From the NCBI GenBank assembly GCA_016235545.1, contig JACRKB010000163.1, positions 1 through 36,669 of the forward strand: a DNA stretch of 36,669 bases. Reading direction: 5' to 3'. The notes under the pieces were generated by a model. That model was not told where the DNA came from and ran no database searches. It worked only from the letters and a program-made list of their open reading frames with translations. Source of the DNA: Verrucomicrobiota bacterium (lineage in GTDB: Bacteria; Verrucomicrobiota; Verrucomicrobiia; Limisphaerales; SXTU01). Made by a program: the position numbers and the translations under genes. Shown here piece after piece: positions 1-8,350 of the stretch (its first letter is position 1; each line of letters starts with the position of its first letter).

Positions 1-757
1 CCACCATGTCCTTCTGGTCGCGGGCCAGCTCGGTGAGGGGGATGCCGGGCAGGCCGGTCTTCTTGCCAGTGAGCTTGACGGTGTCGGTGTGGTGCTCGCC
101 CCGGTGCTCGTTGAGCAACGCGAGCTTGCGCTGGCGGCCATCGAGCATCTGATAGACTTCGTTGGCGCGTTTGGCCTGATGCCAATACACGTTGCCCTCG
201 TGGTCGGCCTTCTCGTTGAAACTCTTCGCCGCGTGCCCGTAGAAGATGGGGCCGCCGAAGGCCGCGCCTTCCACGGAGTCGCCGTCGCAACGGCGCGTGC
301 AGTGGCGGCCTGTGAGGACGAACTCGAACTTGCCCTTGCCCGGCTCGCCGAAGAGCGCGATGGAGCTGCTGCCAAAGCCAGCCTTGCCGCTGTCGTGAGT
401 GACCTGGTCGAAGACTTTTTGGCCCCACTCCTTGCTGTGCAGGCCCATGAAGATTTGCTTCACGAGGTCGCGCTGGTCGGGCGTGAGGTTGCCGTCGAGG
501 GAGGTCTTGGTGATGTGCCAGTTGTTGTCCACCTTGGAGCGCAGCGGATGTTCGAAGTCGAAGCAGAGGTCCGTGCGCTGCTTCTCGTCGAGGCTCTTGT
601 AGAGCTGCGTGACAAGCGTCTCGGGCTTGTCCTTGGGCGTGGGCGCAGCCATGACCGGAGCGGCGGCGAAAGCGGCAGCGCCGGCGAGGGTGGACTTGAG
701 GAAGGAACGGCGGCTGGTGGAGTCGCCACAATCGGGACAGGAGGAGTGCGTGGTCAT
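1..757 (-). CDS. Tat-exported DUF3500-type protein (3' end beyond window)
   Basis: Reading the reverse strand from ATG at 757 gives an open frame of 252 codons that leaves the window without a stop. The N-terminus has a CPDC motif (residues 7-10), then a twin-arginine signal (SRRSFLK, RR at 16-17) and a hydrophobic alanine-rich stretch to about residue 38, so export by the Tat pathway is likely. The mature part contains GRHCTRRCDGD and an FGGPIFYGH segment followed by a heme- or metal-site-like run of histidines. This resembles the DUF3500 family of uncharacterised exported proteins. The opposite-strand reading frame over the same bases has no domain sense. Function is unknown; the family assignment is from memory of its motifs. 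Confidence 0.7.
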   Translation of the reverse strand, partial: MTTHSSCPDCGDSTSRRSFLKSTLAGAAAFAAAPVMAAPTPKDKPETLVTQLYKSLDEKQRTDLCFDFEHPLRSKVDNNWHITKTSLDGNLTPDQRDLVKQIFMGLHSKEWGQKVFDQVTHDSGKAGFGSSSIALFGEPGKGKFEFVLTGRHCTRRCDGDSVEGAAFGGPIFYGHAAKSFNEKADHEGNVYWHQAKRANEVYQMLDGRQRKLALLNEHRGEHHTDTVKLTGKKTGLPGIPLTELARDQKDMV

Positions 758-833
758 GGGGCAGTGGTAGCACAGGGGCGCGTGCGCGCCAGAGGAATTT
801 CTGGGGGCTGGGGGGGCTGGGGCAGGTGAGCAG

Positions 834-890
834 GTGGGAAAGTGAGCAGGTGGGCGGCACGCGATTTTTCTCACCCTCTCACTTTCCCAC
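834..890. repeat. Inverted repeat built of short CACTTTC-type units
   Basis: Between two divergent genes, bases 834-846 (GTGGGAAAGTGAG) are the reverse complement of 878-890. The left side also holds a direct repeat of GTGAGCAGGTGGG at 16-base spacing (827-839 and 843-855). The right side continues to about 908 as near-repeats of CACTTTCC with a 6-8 base period. The segment ends about 40 bases before the ATG of the PQQ-like gene. Its role is unknown; it could form a hairpin in the leader. Confidence 0.7.
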
Positions 891-947
891 TTTCCACTTT
901 CCCACTTGCGCGGTCCGCGCTGCGATTGGAACCTGCGCGGCATCCGC

Positions 948-2369
948 ATGAATGCCCGCTTCCTGGTGCTCGCGCTTTTGCTCGCCGCCGGTCTGCTGCG
1001 TGCAGCCGAGGTGCTGGAGGACTGGCCGCAATTCCTCGGCCCGCGTGGGGACAACACGTCCCGCGAGACTGGCTTGCTCGACACTTTTCCCAAGGCAGGC
1101 CCGCCCGTGGTCTGGCAGCGCGACATCGGCACGGGTTACAGCGCGCCGTCGGTGCGGGGGGGCTTGCTCGTGCTGCACCACCGCGTGAAGGACGAGGAGG
1201 TTGTCGAGGCGATGCACCCGGCGACGGGCAAGCCCGCGTGGCGGCACGCTTACCCGAGTCGTTATCAGGACCCGTTCGGCTACAACAACGGGCCGCGCTG
1301 CTCGCCGCTGCTCACGGCGAACCGCTGCTACACGTTTGGAGCGGAGGGCAAGCTGCTTTGCCTGGAACTCGCGACCGGAAAGCTGGTCTGGCAACGCGAC
1401 ACGGCGAAGGATTTCAACGTGCCGGAAGCATTCTTCGGCGTCGGCTCCACGCCGATTCTGGAGGGCGACAGGCTCATCGTCATGGTCGGCGGCCAGCCGA
1501 GCGCGGGCATGGTCGCCTTCGAGGCCGGGACGGGGAAGACGCTCTGGCAAAGCGTGGGCAAGGCGAACTGGACCGGCGTCACCACGCTGGGCTGGCGCAC
1601 GGAAGCGCCTTACGAGTGGACCGGGTTTGAGAAGCTCGCGAGCTACGCATCCCCCGTGGCCGCGACGATGCACGGGCAGCGCCACATCTTCTGCCTCATG
1701 CGCCAAGGGCTTTGCTCCGTGAACCCGACCAACGGCCAGGTCAACTTCAGCCGCTGGTTTCAATCGCAGGCCAACGACTCCGTGAACGCGATGAACCCCG
1801 TGGTGCAGGGCGACACCGTGCTCGTCTCCGCCGCCTACTACCGCAGCGGCGCGGTGCTGCTGCGCGTGAAACCCGACGGCAAGTCGTTCGATGAGGTCTG
1901 GCGCGACCCAGCGCGGCATCCCTTCGACATGGCCGACCGCGATCCCGTGACGGGCCGCTGGAAAATTCCCGCGCTGGAGCTGCACTGGAACACGCCCATT
2001 CTGCTCGATGGCCATCTCTACGCGTTCAGCGGACGCGACGAGCCGGACGCGACTTTCCGCTGCGTGGAGTTCAAGACCGGCAAGGTGAAGTGGAGCCGCG
2101 ACGAGCGGTGGCAGAAGAGTCCGCCGCACGGCACGCAGTTCCCGGTCTATGGCCGCGGCTCGGCGATACTCGCGGACGGCAAGCTCTTCGTTCTCGGCGA
2201 GGCGGGCTTGCTGGGCATCTTCAAGCCGAACTCGAAGCAACCCGAGGAACTCGCGCGCTGGCAGGCCCCGATGCTGGGCTACCCGACGTGGGCCGCGCCC
2301 ATGCTCTCACACAAGCGGCTCTACCTCCGCAGCGAGGACAAGCTGGTGTGCCTGGACCTTAGCCGGTAA
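948..2369 (+). CDS. Secreted PQQ-like beta-propeller protein
   Basis: 473 residues. A frame extends upstream to 906, but ATG 948 starts a clean signal peptide (MNARFLVLALLLAAGLLRAAEV), so it is preferred. The mature protein opens with DWPQFLGPRGDN, the usual start of the secreted PQQ-binding-like propellers that are numerous in Planctomycetota and Verrucomicrobiota. It then repeats beta-propeller blades with GTGKTLW, TGKLVWQ and TGKVKWSRD, the TGxxxW blade-closing pattern of the BamB/quinoprotein fold. No dehydrogenase active-site region was recognised, so it is more likely a binding or scaffold protein of the periplasm or cell surface than an alcohol dehydrogenase. It stands alone: the gene upstream is divergent, and the MscS-type gene follows after 75 bases on the same strand. 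Confidence 0.85.
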   Translation: MNARFLVLALLLAAGLLRAAEVLEDWPQFLGPRGDNTSRETGLLDTFPKAGPPVVWQRDIGTGYSAPSVRGGLLVLHHRVKDEEVVEAMHPATGKPAWRHAYPSRYQDPFGYNNGPRCSPLLTANRCYTFGAEGKLLCLELATGKLVWQRDTAKDFNVPEAFFGVGSTPILEGDRLIVMVGGQPSAGMVAFEAGTGKTLWQSVGKANWTGVTTLGWRTEAPYEWTGFEKLASYASPVAATMHGQRHIFCLMRQGLCSVNPTNGQVNFSRWFQSQANDSVNAMNPVVQGDTVLVSAAYYRSGAVLLRVKPDGKSFDEVWRDPARHPFDMADRDPVTGRWKIPALELHWNTPILLDGHLYAFSGRDEPDATFRCVEFKTGKVKWSRDERWQKSPPHGTQFPVYGRGSAILADGKLFVLGEAGLLGIFKPNSKQPEELARWQAPMLGYPTWAAPMLSHKRLYLRSEDKLVCLDLSR

Positions 2370-2444
2370 GGTTCGCAGCGCGGGCGTTCGCAAATTTCCA
2401 AGTTGCGGGAATCGCACAGTCTCACACACTAGGAACACACTCAC

Positions 2445-3929
2445 ATGCAAGACACTTACGTTGCGGTCATCCTGTTTCCATCGGTCTATCTGCTGATGCT
2501 CTGGCTCGGCAAGCAGCTGCGCCAGCGCTGGACCGTCCGGCTGGGCGTCCCCTACCACTTCATCTGCATCTCCAATGCGGTGTTGGCCGCGTCCTTCTAC
2601 ATTGAATTCAATCGCGAGGCACACCGCATCATCGTGGCCACGGCGTGCATGCTGGACACGCTGCTGTTCCTCACGCTGTTCAACCGGTTTTACTGGGAGG
2701 GCTACTTCGCCAAGAAGCGCAACATGGTGGTGCCCCGGTTTTTCACGCACGCCACCCGGCTGGTTGGCATCACTGCGGCAACCCTGCTCGTCCTGCAGTT
2801 CATCTTCGACGTGCGCGTGCCGGGAATCATCGCCGGTGCCGGCGGTTTCGGTCTCGCTGCCGGTCTGGCACTGCGCCCGCTCATCACGAATCTCACCGCC
2901 GGCCTGACAATCCAGTTGAACAAGCCCCTCAAGCAGGGCGACTGGATCTATGTTGACAACCGAATCGCCGAGGTCATGGAGCTCAACTGGCGTTCCGCCC
3001 GGCTCCGCACGGTTGACCACACTTACATCGAGATTCAGAACGTGGACCTCGTCAATGTCCACCTCCACAACTACAGCTATCCCACACCACAACACGCCGC
3101 GCGTGTCACCGTGCCCGTGGATTACTCAGCCCCGCCCAACAAGGTCCGGCGCATCCTCCTGCGCGCCACAGCCGACGTGGAAGGCGTCCTCAAGGAGCCT
3201 GCCCCGGAGGTCTTCCTCAAGGACTTCGCCGAGAGCGGGGCGCTTTACGAGATCAAATACTGGATCGACCACGACGGACGTCAGGACCACATCGCCGACG
3301 GCATCCGCACCGACGCCTGGTATGAGCTTCGACGCGCCGGCATCTCCATCCCGTTGCCGCAGCGAGTGGTCCGCTACGAGCGCCCCCAGGATGACAACGA
3401 CGCCCAGCTCAAGCAGATCACCGCCATGCTCGGAAAAAACATGATCTTCGGCGTCCTCGACGAGACACAGCGCGGCAAGCTCGTTGTGGGCGCCCACACC
3501 CAGCTCTTCGGCAAGGGCGAGCGCATCTTCCGCCAGGGCGAGGAGGGCGGCGCGCTCTATGTCGTCGTGGACGGCGAGGCGGACGTCTTTGTCCAGCAGG
3601 ACGGCGTGGACACACGCGTCAACGTCGTGCGCAGCGGCGACTGCCTTGGCGAAATCTCCCTCCTCACCGGCGAGAAGCTCAGCGCCACCGTCGTGGCCAC
3701 GCGTGATTGCGAAGTCGTCCTCGTCCCCAGCGAGCGCATGGCCGAGGTGCTCCGCGAATCCCCGGAGCTTGTGGAAAGCTTCAGTGAAATCCTGGCCATC
3801 CGCCGCCTTGAGGCAGAGGTCATCCTTGCCGAGTCCCAGTCGCAGCGGAAACGCGACGTCGTGCCCCTGAGCCAGGAGGAATACGCGAGCGACTTCATGA
3901 ACAAGATGAAGGACTTCTTCTCGGTCTGA
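2445..3929 (+). CDS. MscS-type mechanosensitive channel with C-terminal cyclic-nucleotide-binding-like domain
   Basis: 494 residues; an AGGAA at 2431-2435 lies 9 bases before the ATG. The N-terminus has about four or five membrane segments. The pore-lining MscS helix is visible around residues 125-150 (GIIAGAGGFGLAAGLALRPL), followed by the MscS beta domain (LNKPLKQGDWIYVDN, then VNVHLHNYSY). From about residue 345 a CRP-like cyclic-nucleotide-binding domain follows (FRQGEEGGALYVVVDGEADV, then LGEISLLTG). This order matches the bacterial cyclic-nucleotide-gated subgroup of MscS channels. The conserved Glu of the phosphate-binding cassette is present (Glu403), but the position normally filled by the phosphate-binding Arg reads Leu412 (GEKLSATV instead of xxPRAATV). 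The domain may therefore bind another ligand or none. Inner-membrane location. Confidence 0.9.
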   Translation: MQDTYVAVILFPSVYLLMLWLGKQLRQRWTVRLGVPYHFICISNAVLAASFYIEFNREAHRIIVATACMLDTLLFLTLFNRFYWEGYFAKKRNMVVPRFFTHATRLVGITAATLLVLQFIFDVRVPGIIAGAGGFGLAAGLALRPLITNLTAGLTIQLNKPLKQGDWIYVDNRIAEVMELNWRSARLRTVDHTYIEIQNVDLVNVHLHNYSYPTPQHAARVTVPVDYSAPPNKVRRILLRATADVEGVLKEPAPEVFLKDFAESGALYEIKYWIDHDGRQDHIADGIRTDAWYELRRAGISIPLPQRVVRYERPQDDNDAQLKQITAMLGKNMIFGVLDETQRGKLVVGAHTQLFGKGERIFRQGEEGGALYVVVDGEADVFVQQDGVDTRVNVVRSGDCLGEISLLTGEKLSATVVATRDCEVVLVPSERMAEVLRESPELVESFSEILAIRRLEAEVILAESQSQRKRDVVPLSQEEYASDFMNKMKDFFSV

Positions 3930-4009
3930 GGCGGCGGCTCAATCCGCGTTGGCAGGGAGCTGAAACCGATTTCCTCAGCCCGAACACTTCCGTTGAAGGA
4001 ATGGGGAGC

Positions 4010-4050
4010 GCAGCCGGCCCGGCTGCGATTCGGCGCGCCCCCGCGCCGAA
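4010..4050. terminator. Two adjacent GC-rich hairpins between convergent genes
   Basis: Bases 4010-4016 and 4020-4026 form a 7-bp GC-rich stem with a 3-base loop. Bases 4029-4037 and 4042-4050 form a 9-bp stem (TTCGGCGCG / CGCGCCGAA) around CCCC. They lie 80-120 bases past the MscS stop and about 120 bases past the stop of the convergent deacetylase gene. No T-run follows either stem, so intrinsic termination is uncertain. They could instead be extragenic palindromes or mRNA 3'-end stabilisers. Confidence 0.4.
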
Positions 4051-4171
4051 CTCGGGTGCGCTGGATCACACTGAACGGTGCGTCTGTTCGGACGGCTCCC
4101 GCCAACCGCGAGGGCGCCTTTGGCTGCGCCCGGGGCGAGCGCTCTCCCCAATCCCAACCGCATCGCTCCGG

Positions 4172-5116
4172 CTAAGGCTTCGCTTTCCGCTGCAGGTCGC
4201 GCAGGGGCCGGTAGCCGATGAGGTGGATGCCTTCGTCCTTGATGAGCTGCTTCATCTCGGCGTCGTTCGTGAAGGTCTCCGCCTCCTCGGAGCGAGTCTT
4301 CCAACTGCCGGAGATGGCCTTGAGTTCATCCGTCGCGAGGGCGGCGTGGATGTAGAGCTCGGTGACGCCGGGCTTTAGGTTTTTCACGATTCGCTTCCAG
4401 AACGCGTTCACGTTCGCCTTCGCATCCTTGAGCTCGTCGTAGATGAAGTGGTCGGGAAACACGATGCCCTTCCCGGCGAACTTCTCGCGCAGCTTCGGCT
4501 GGTTGAACCGTTCGAGCGTCTCCTGCGAGGCCATGCGGACGGGCACGTTGAACTCGACCGCGAGCTGGAGATACGCGTCCATGAAGGCCGGGAGCAATTG
4601 CAGCGTGCCCATGTGCGAATCGAGATGGGTCACGTCCACTCCGGCGGCGAGCGCCTTCTTGACCTGCGCGCGCGCCTCGATGAGCGCCTGCTCCGGGTTC
4701 GCAGCGGCATACACCTGCGGCACGCTCGACCAGAGGTAACCGTCCACGTCGAGCAGGCGCGGCACCTGGTCGCGAGGCGCCACGGGGCCCCAGCGGTAAT
4801 GCTTCCACTCGCTCGTGTGCGTGAGATGGATGCCGAAGTCGCGCGCCGGGTTGCGCTTCGCGTAATCGGCGATCTCCAGAAACCACGGGCAGGGCACCAT
4901 GATCGTGGCTGAGGTCATCAAGCCCTTCTCCAGTGCGGCGATTGTGGCGACGTTGGCGCTGTGGCACATCCCCACGTCGTCGCCGTTCACAATGAGCAGC
5001 TTGTCGGTGGCCTTGTGGCCGAGGCGCTCGGCGAGCGACGCGGCGCTGCCGGTGGATTCCGCGCCAGCCGCCAGCAGGCCCGCGACGCAAAGGACGAACG
5101 CTCGGAGTGAGATCAT
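4172..5116 (-). CDS. Exported ChbG/YdjC-family carbohydrate deacetylase
   Basis: 314 residues from ATG 5116; 13 extra codons upstream are open, but residue 14 of that frame begins the signal peptide (MISLRAFVLCVAGLLAAGAES). Family motifs are clear: VNGDDVGMCHSAN with Asp46-Asp47, DFGIHLTHT with His97, and THLDSHMG with His164, Asp166 and His168. These correspond to the metal and catalytic residues of ChbG/YdjC deacetylases, which remove acetyl groups from N-acetylated oligosaccharides. Most family members are cytoplasmic; this one has an export signal, suggesting periplasmic or surface action. It is the last gene of the minus-strand cluster, 150 bases after the sulfatase. Confidence 0.85.
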   Translation of the reverse strand: MISLRAFVLCVAGLLAAGAESTGSAASLAERLGHKATDKLLIVNGDDVGMCHSANVATIAALEKGLMTSATIMVPCPWFLEIADYAKRNPARDFGIHLTHTSEWKHYRWGPVAPRDQVPRLLDVDGYLWSSVPQVYAAANPEQALIEARAQVKKALAAGVDVTHLDSHMGTLQLLPAFMDAYLQLAVEFNVPVRMASQETLERFNQPKLREKFAGKGIVFPDHFIYDELKDAKANVNAFWKRIVKNLKPGVTELYIHAALATDELKAISGSWKTRSEEAETFTNDAEMKQLIKDEGIHLIGYRPLRDLQRKAKP

Positions 5117-5266
5117 GCGCCGACTCTCCGCAAGCGCCCGCCCGGTGGCAAGCATGGGTCAGCTGGCTCTGGCGCGAGTGAATGGCAGCATCTCATCCAG
5201 AGAAGATTTGCCAAAACTGGAATGCGAGCAATCCGCCCGGTTGTGCCTTGCTGGCCGAAGCAAGTT

Positions 5267-6670
5267 TCACTTCTTCCTCTTAGGCCGAAACTCCGGGGCG
5301 GTGGGGTCTTCCGTCGAGCTGCCTTGCCAGAGCGGGGCGATGTTGCTGGTGTCCCATTTCTCCCAGGCCCGCGCGAGTCCGGAGACGAGTTCGGGGCGCT
5401 GGGCGGCGAGGTTGTTGGTTTCTCCGGTGTCTTTAGACAGGTCGTAGAGTTGCCAACCGCTCTGCTGCTTCGTGGTGAAATCCCGCCAGTCCACGAGTTT
5501 CCAATCTCCTTTGCGGATGGCCCGCTGCGGACCGAGCCGCCAGTGGAGGGCATCGTGCGGGCTGCCGGACATTTCCCCGGTGAAGAAGGGCAGCAGGTTG
5601 ACGCCGTCCAGATTCGGTGGAGCAGATCCTCCCGCTGCGGCGATGGCGGTGGGGGCAATGTCCAGGGCGATCACGGACTGCGCGTAGAGCTTGCCGGCCG
5701 GCAGCTTGCCGGGCCACGCAGCGAAGAATGGGACGCGGATGCCGCCTTCGAGCGCCTGGCCTTTGTCGCCACGCAGCGGGGCGTTTTGCCCGGTGTTGTA
5801 GGAGAGGAAGGGTTTCCTGCCCGCGCCGCCGTTGTCGCTGAAGAAGAAAATCAGAGTGTCCTTGTAGCGGCCGCTCTGGCGCAGGTGGGCCATGAGGCGG
5901 CCCACGTTTTCATCGAGGCCGATCAGCAGGGAGAGGTAGCCGCGCCGTTCTGGATCGGTGATGGAGGCCGGGACGCGGTCGCCATATTTCTTGAAAACCT
6001 CCAACGGAGTGTGGACGGCGTTGTAGGCGAGGAAAAGGAACCACGGCTTGGTGGTGTGCCGATCCATGAAGGCGAGCGCCTCGTCGGTGAAAAGATCGGT
6101 GGTGTAGCCATTGAACTTCTGAAGTTCGCGGCCGCGAAAGATCATGTTCCGGGAGTAGGCGGCTTCAAATCTGGCCTCGTCATGCTCGCTCAGGATGAAG
6201 TTGTGCATGGCGACGAGAAAGCCGAATGACTCGTCGAATCCGCGCGCCAGCGGGTGATGCGCCGGGCTGAAGCCGAGATGCCACTTGCCGTTCATGCCCG
6301 TGGCGTAACCCAGCTCGCGCAGATGATCGGCAAGGGTCTTCTGATCCAAAGGCAGACCGAGCTTGGCCTCGTCGCCGACGCGCGGATTGAACTCGCTGCC
6401 GAAGCGGGTCTGATACTTGCCGGTGATGAATCCGGCCCGCGATGGCCCGCAGTATGGGGCCGAGGCATACCCGCTCGTGCAACGCACGCCGGACGCGGCG
6501 AGCGCGTCAATGTGCGGCGTGGGAACGTCCTTGCCACCCTGCACCCCGATGTCGCCGTAGCCGAGGTCATCGGCGAGAATGACCAGGATGTTCGGGCGTC
6601 GCTCCGCAGCGAATGCCGAGTGCCGTAGGCAGCAGGACGAAAGGGAGAGCAGCAGGATGAGCAGTTTCAT
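5267..6670 (-). CDS. Secreted type I (formylglycine) sulfatase
   Basis: 467 residues from ATG 6670, where a signal peptide begins (MKLLILLLSLSSCCLRHSAFA); the 29 codons open upstream are ignored. Sulfatase hallmarks are NILVILADDLGYGD (metal ligands Asp34-Asp35), CGPSRAGFITG (Cys74 of the C-x-P-S-R formylglycine site), TGMNGKWHLG and FFSDNGG. Hydrolyses sulfate esters, probably on sugars, in the periplasm or outside; it needs a formylglycine-generating enzyme or anSME, and neither is in this window. The C-terminus is basic (RPKRKK). It follows the unknown helical protein by 34 bases and probably belongs to the same transcript. Confidence 0.93.
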   Translation of the reverse strand: MKLLILLLSLSSCCLRHSAFAAERRPNILVILADDLGYGDIGVQGGKDVPTPHIDALAASGVRCTSGYASAPYCGPSRAGFITGKYQTRFGSEFNPRVGDEAKLGLPLDQKTLADHLRELGYATGMNGKWHLGFSPAHHPLARGFDESFGFLVAMHNFILSEHDEARFEAAYSRNMIFRGRELQKFNGYTTDLFTDEALAFMDRHTTKPWFLFLAYNAVHTPLEVFKKYGDRVPASITDPERRGYLSLLIGLDENVGRLMAHLRQSGRYKDTLIFFFSDNGGAGRKPFLSYNTGQNAPLRGDKGQALEGGIRVPFFAAWPGKLPAGKLYAQSVIALDIAPTAIAAAGGSAPPNLDGVNLLPFFTGEMSGSPHDALHWRLGPQRAIRKGDWKLVDWRDFTTKQQSGWQLYDLSKDTGETNNLAAQRPELVSGLARAWEKWDTSNIAPLWQGSSTEDPTAPEFRPKRKK

Positions 6671-6704
6671 GACGAGAAGTTGGCGACAACGAATGGAGGT
6701 GGCT

Positions 6705-8345
6705 TCATGGCTCGGCAGCCGCCAGCTCCCGCATCGCGCGGATGGCGAGGAGTTCACAGTTGAACCACATGGGGCCGGGGTTTTGCATGAGCCAGGTTTG
6801 GTAGCGACCGGGAGCCTTCTTGTTCGACTGCGTGCGCGTGAGCGTGGCGGCGAGAGCTTTGGCTTTTTCGAGGTGCATGCGGTCTCCCGTCGCCTGATGC
6901 GCGGCGAGATAGAGGCGAATCATTTTGGCGGAGCTGGCGCTGACGGGCGCGTAGCAGCGGTATTGCTCCAGCACGCAAGGCAGCAGCCAGCGGTTTGACT
7001 TCGCGCCGGCGTCGCCATCGGCATTCTGCCCTTTTGGAGTGTCGGTCGGCGGCTGAGCCCACATGACAAACTGGTCTTCCGAGAAGCGCAGCAGGTTTAG
7101 CGCGAGCGCTCGCTTCTTCGCATCATCCGCCGCGGTCTTCAGCAGGTGGATGGCAAAGTCGCCGGCCTCGTGCTTCGTGAGGTTTTCGTAGGGTGGCAAC
7201 GGCTTCACGTCCTCGAACTGCCCCTGCCAATTACAGGTGCTCGCGGAGTTCTGCATGATCCAGACGCTGGCCTTCTCTCGCACGGGATCGAAGCGATGAT
7301 CGCCAGTCACCTGCCCGAGTCGCTCCAGAAACTCGATGACAAGTGTGGGAATCATCACGTTGTCCGTCACCGGCTGGCCGTCCTTTGGTGTGACGAACAG
7401 AAGCCAGCTTCCTTCCGCACGCTGCTGTCTCGCATAGGTCTCGGCGATGCGCACGGCGGCGTTGAGATACTTCGGGTCCTGCGTTGCCGCGTGGATATCG
7501 AGGTAATATTCGGCCGTCTCCGCGCCGCAGCTCGTCATGTAGTTATTGGGATTCATGTGCCCCTTCATGCGCTCGTGGTAGAGCGTGGGGTGATACGTCG
7601 GTGGGTGAAACGCCCACGCGGTGGCAGGCGGCTGGCTGATGCTCAAGAGATAGTCCGCAGCCCTGCGCGCGGCCTGCAACGCCTCCGCCGCATCAGCAGG
7701 CGGCGGCGATTGGGAGGCATACACGGCGAGCGCTGCGGCTGCTGCGCCGACGATCTTCGACGGGTAGCGGTAGAGGTGAATCTGTGGATCAGGTTCGCCG
7801 GTGGTGAACCAGCATTTCAAATCAGGAGAGTGAACCAGCGAATCAAGCGCCGTGCGCGCGCTCTCACGCCACGCCATCGCGGGCGGCGGATAATCATTGC
7901 CAAACGCCGCCGCGCGATGAAACGAGCGCGTCATTGTTGCGCCAATCTCCGCACCGCTGGCATCGAGGCCGCGCACTATGAGTGTGGCTTTGCCCGTCAT
8001 GACTCTGGTCCAGACGGGCGAGAGCGGTGCCCACGGCTTGTCAGCGGTGAACGTGTGCGCATGACCCTTCGCTGGCGTGATGGTGAAGCGATACGAATTC
8101 GCGCCGGGGACCTCTTTGAAATCAAACGCCGGCGCATACAGGAACTGCACCGCCTTGCCATTCCAAAACGGCTGCCCGCCCGGAATGCCGGGCCGCACTG
8201 GCATCGTGGTCTCGTCAATCGCCCGCGCCCGGAGGCTGGCGACTGTTTCCGCAGGTGCTTGTGCTTGAGCCAACGCATGACTCAGCGCCAGCAGGCCGAT
8301 AACTGCGATGCGGATTGAGCGGCGGTGAAGTGACGATGCGCGCAT
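6705..8345 (-). CDS. Unknown secreted protein with probable alpha/alpha-toroid core
   Basis: 546 residues from ATG 8345, where a signal peptide begins (MRASSLHRRSIRIAVIGLLALSHALAQA). A longer overlapping open frame upstream is out of context with the symporter gene and was not used. After the signal comes a beta-rich stretch, residues about 30-145, that reads like a fibronectin or Ig-type domain (PGANSYRFTITPAKGHAHTF). The rest is helical and repetitive, rich in Trp and Tyr (CGAETAEYYLDIH, TYARQQRAEGSW, DFAIHLLKTAAD), which suggests a six-hairpin glycosidase or polysaccharide-lyase-like toroid. No catalytic signature was recognised. The symporter lies 5 bases upstream and the sulfatase follows, so a role in glycan breakdown is plausible but inferred. 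Confidence 0.7.
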   Translation of the reverse strand: MRASSLHRRSIRIAVIGLLALSHALAQAQAPAETVASLRARAIDETTMPVRPGIPGGQPFWNGKAVQFLYAPAFDFKEVPGANSYRFTITPAKGHAHTFTADKPWAPLSPVWTRVMTGKATLIVRGLDASGAEIGATMTRSFHRAAAFGNDYPPPAMAWRESARTALDSLVHSPDLKCWFTTGEPDPQIHLYRYPSKIVGAAAAALAVYASQSPPPADAAEALQAARRAADYLLSISQPPATAWAFHPPTYHPTLYHERMKGHMNPNNYMTSCGAETAEYYLDIHAATQDPKYLNAAVRIAETYARQQRAEGSWLLFVTPKDGQPVTDNVMIPTLVIEFLERLGQVTGDHRFDPVREKASVWIMQNSASTCNWQGQFEDVKPLPPYENLTKHEAGDFAIHLLKTAADDAKKRALALNLLRFSEDQFVMWAQPPTDTPKGQNADGDAGAKSNRWLLPCVLEQYRCYAPVSASSAKMIRLYLAAHQATGDRMHLEKAKALAATLTRTQSNKKAPGRYQTWLMQNPGPMWFNCELLAIRAMRELAAAEP

Positions 8346-8350
8346 AGAAA

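Noticed and set aside
89-829. 246-residue plus-strand open frame
   Set aside because: Antisense shadow of the Tat-exported gene on the minus strand; the minus frame has a twin-arginine signal and family motifs, while this one has none.
879-2240. 453-residue minus-strand frame
   Set aside because: Arg/His/Ala-rich shadow opposite the PQQ-like gene, produced by high GC; no signal or domain.
7146-8318. 390-residue plus-strand frame
   Set aside because: Shadow of the unknown secreted protein. The minus-strand frame has a signal peptide and fits the tightly spaced gene cluster.
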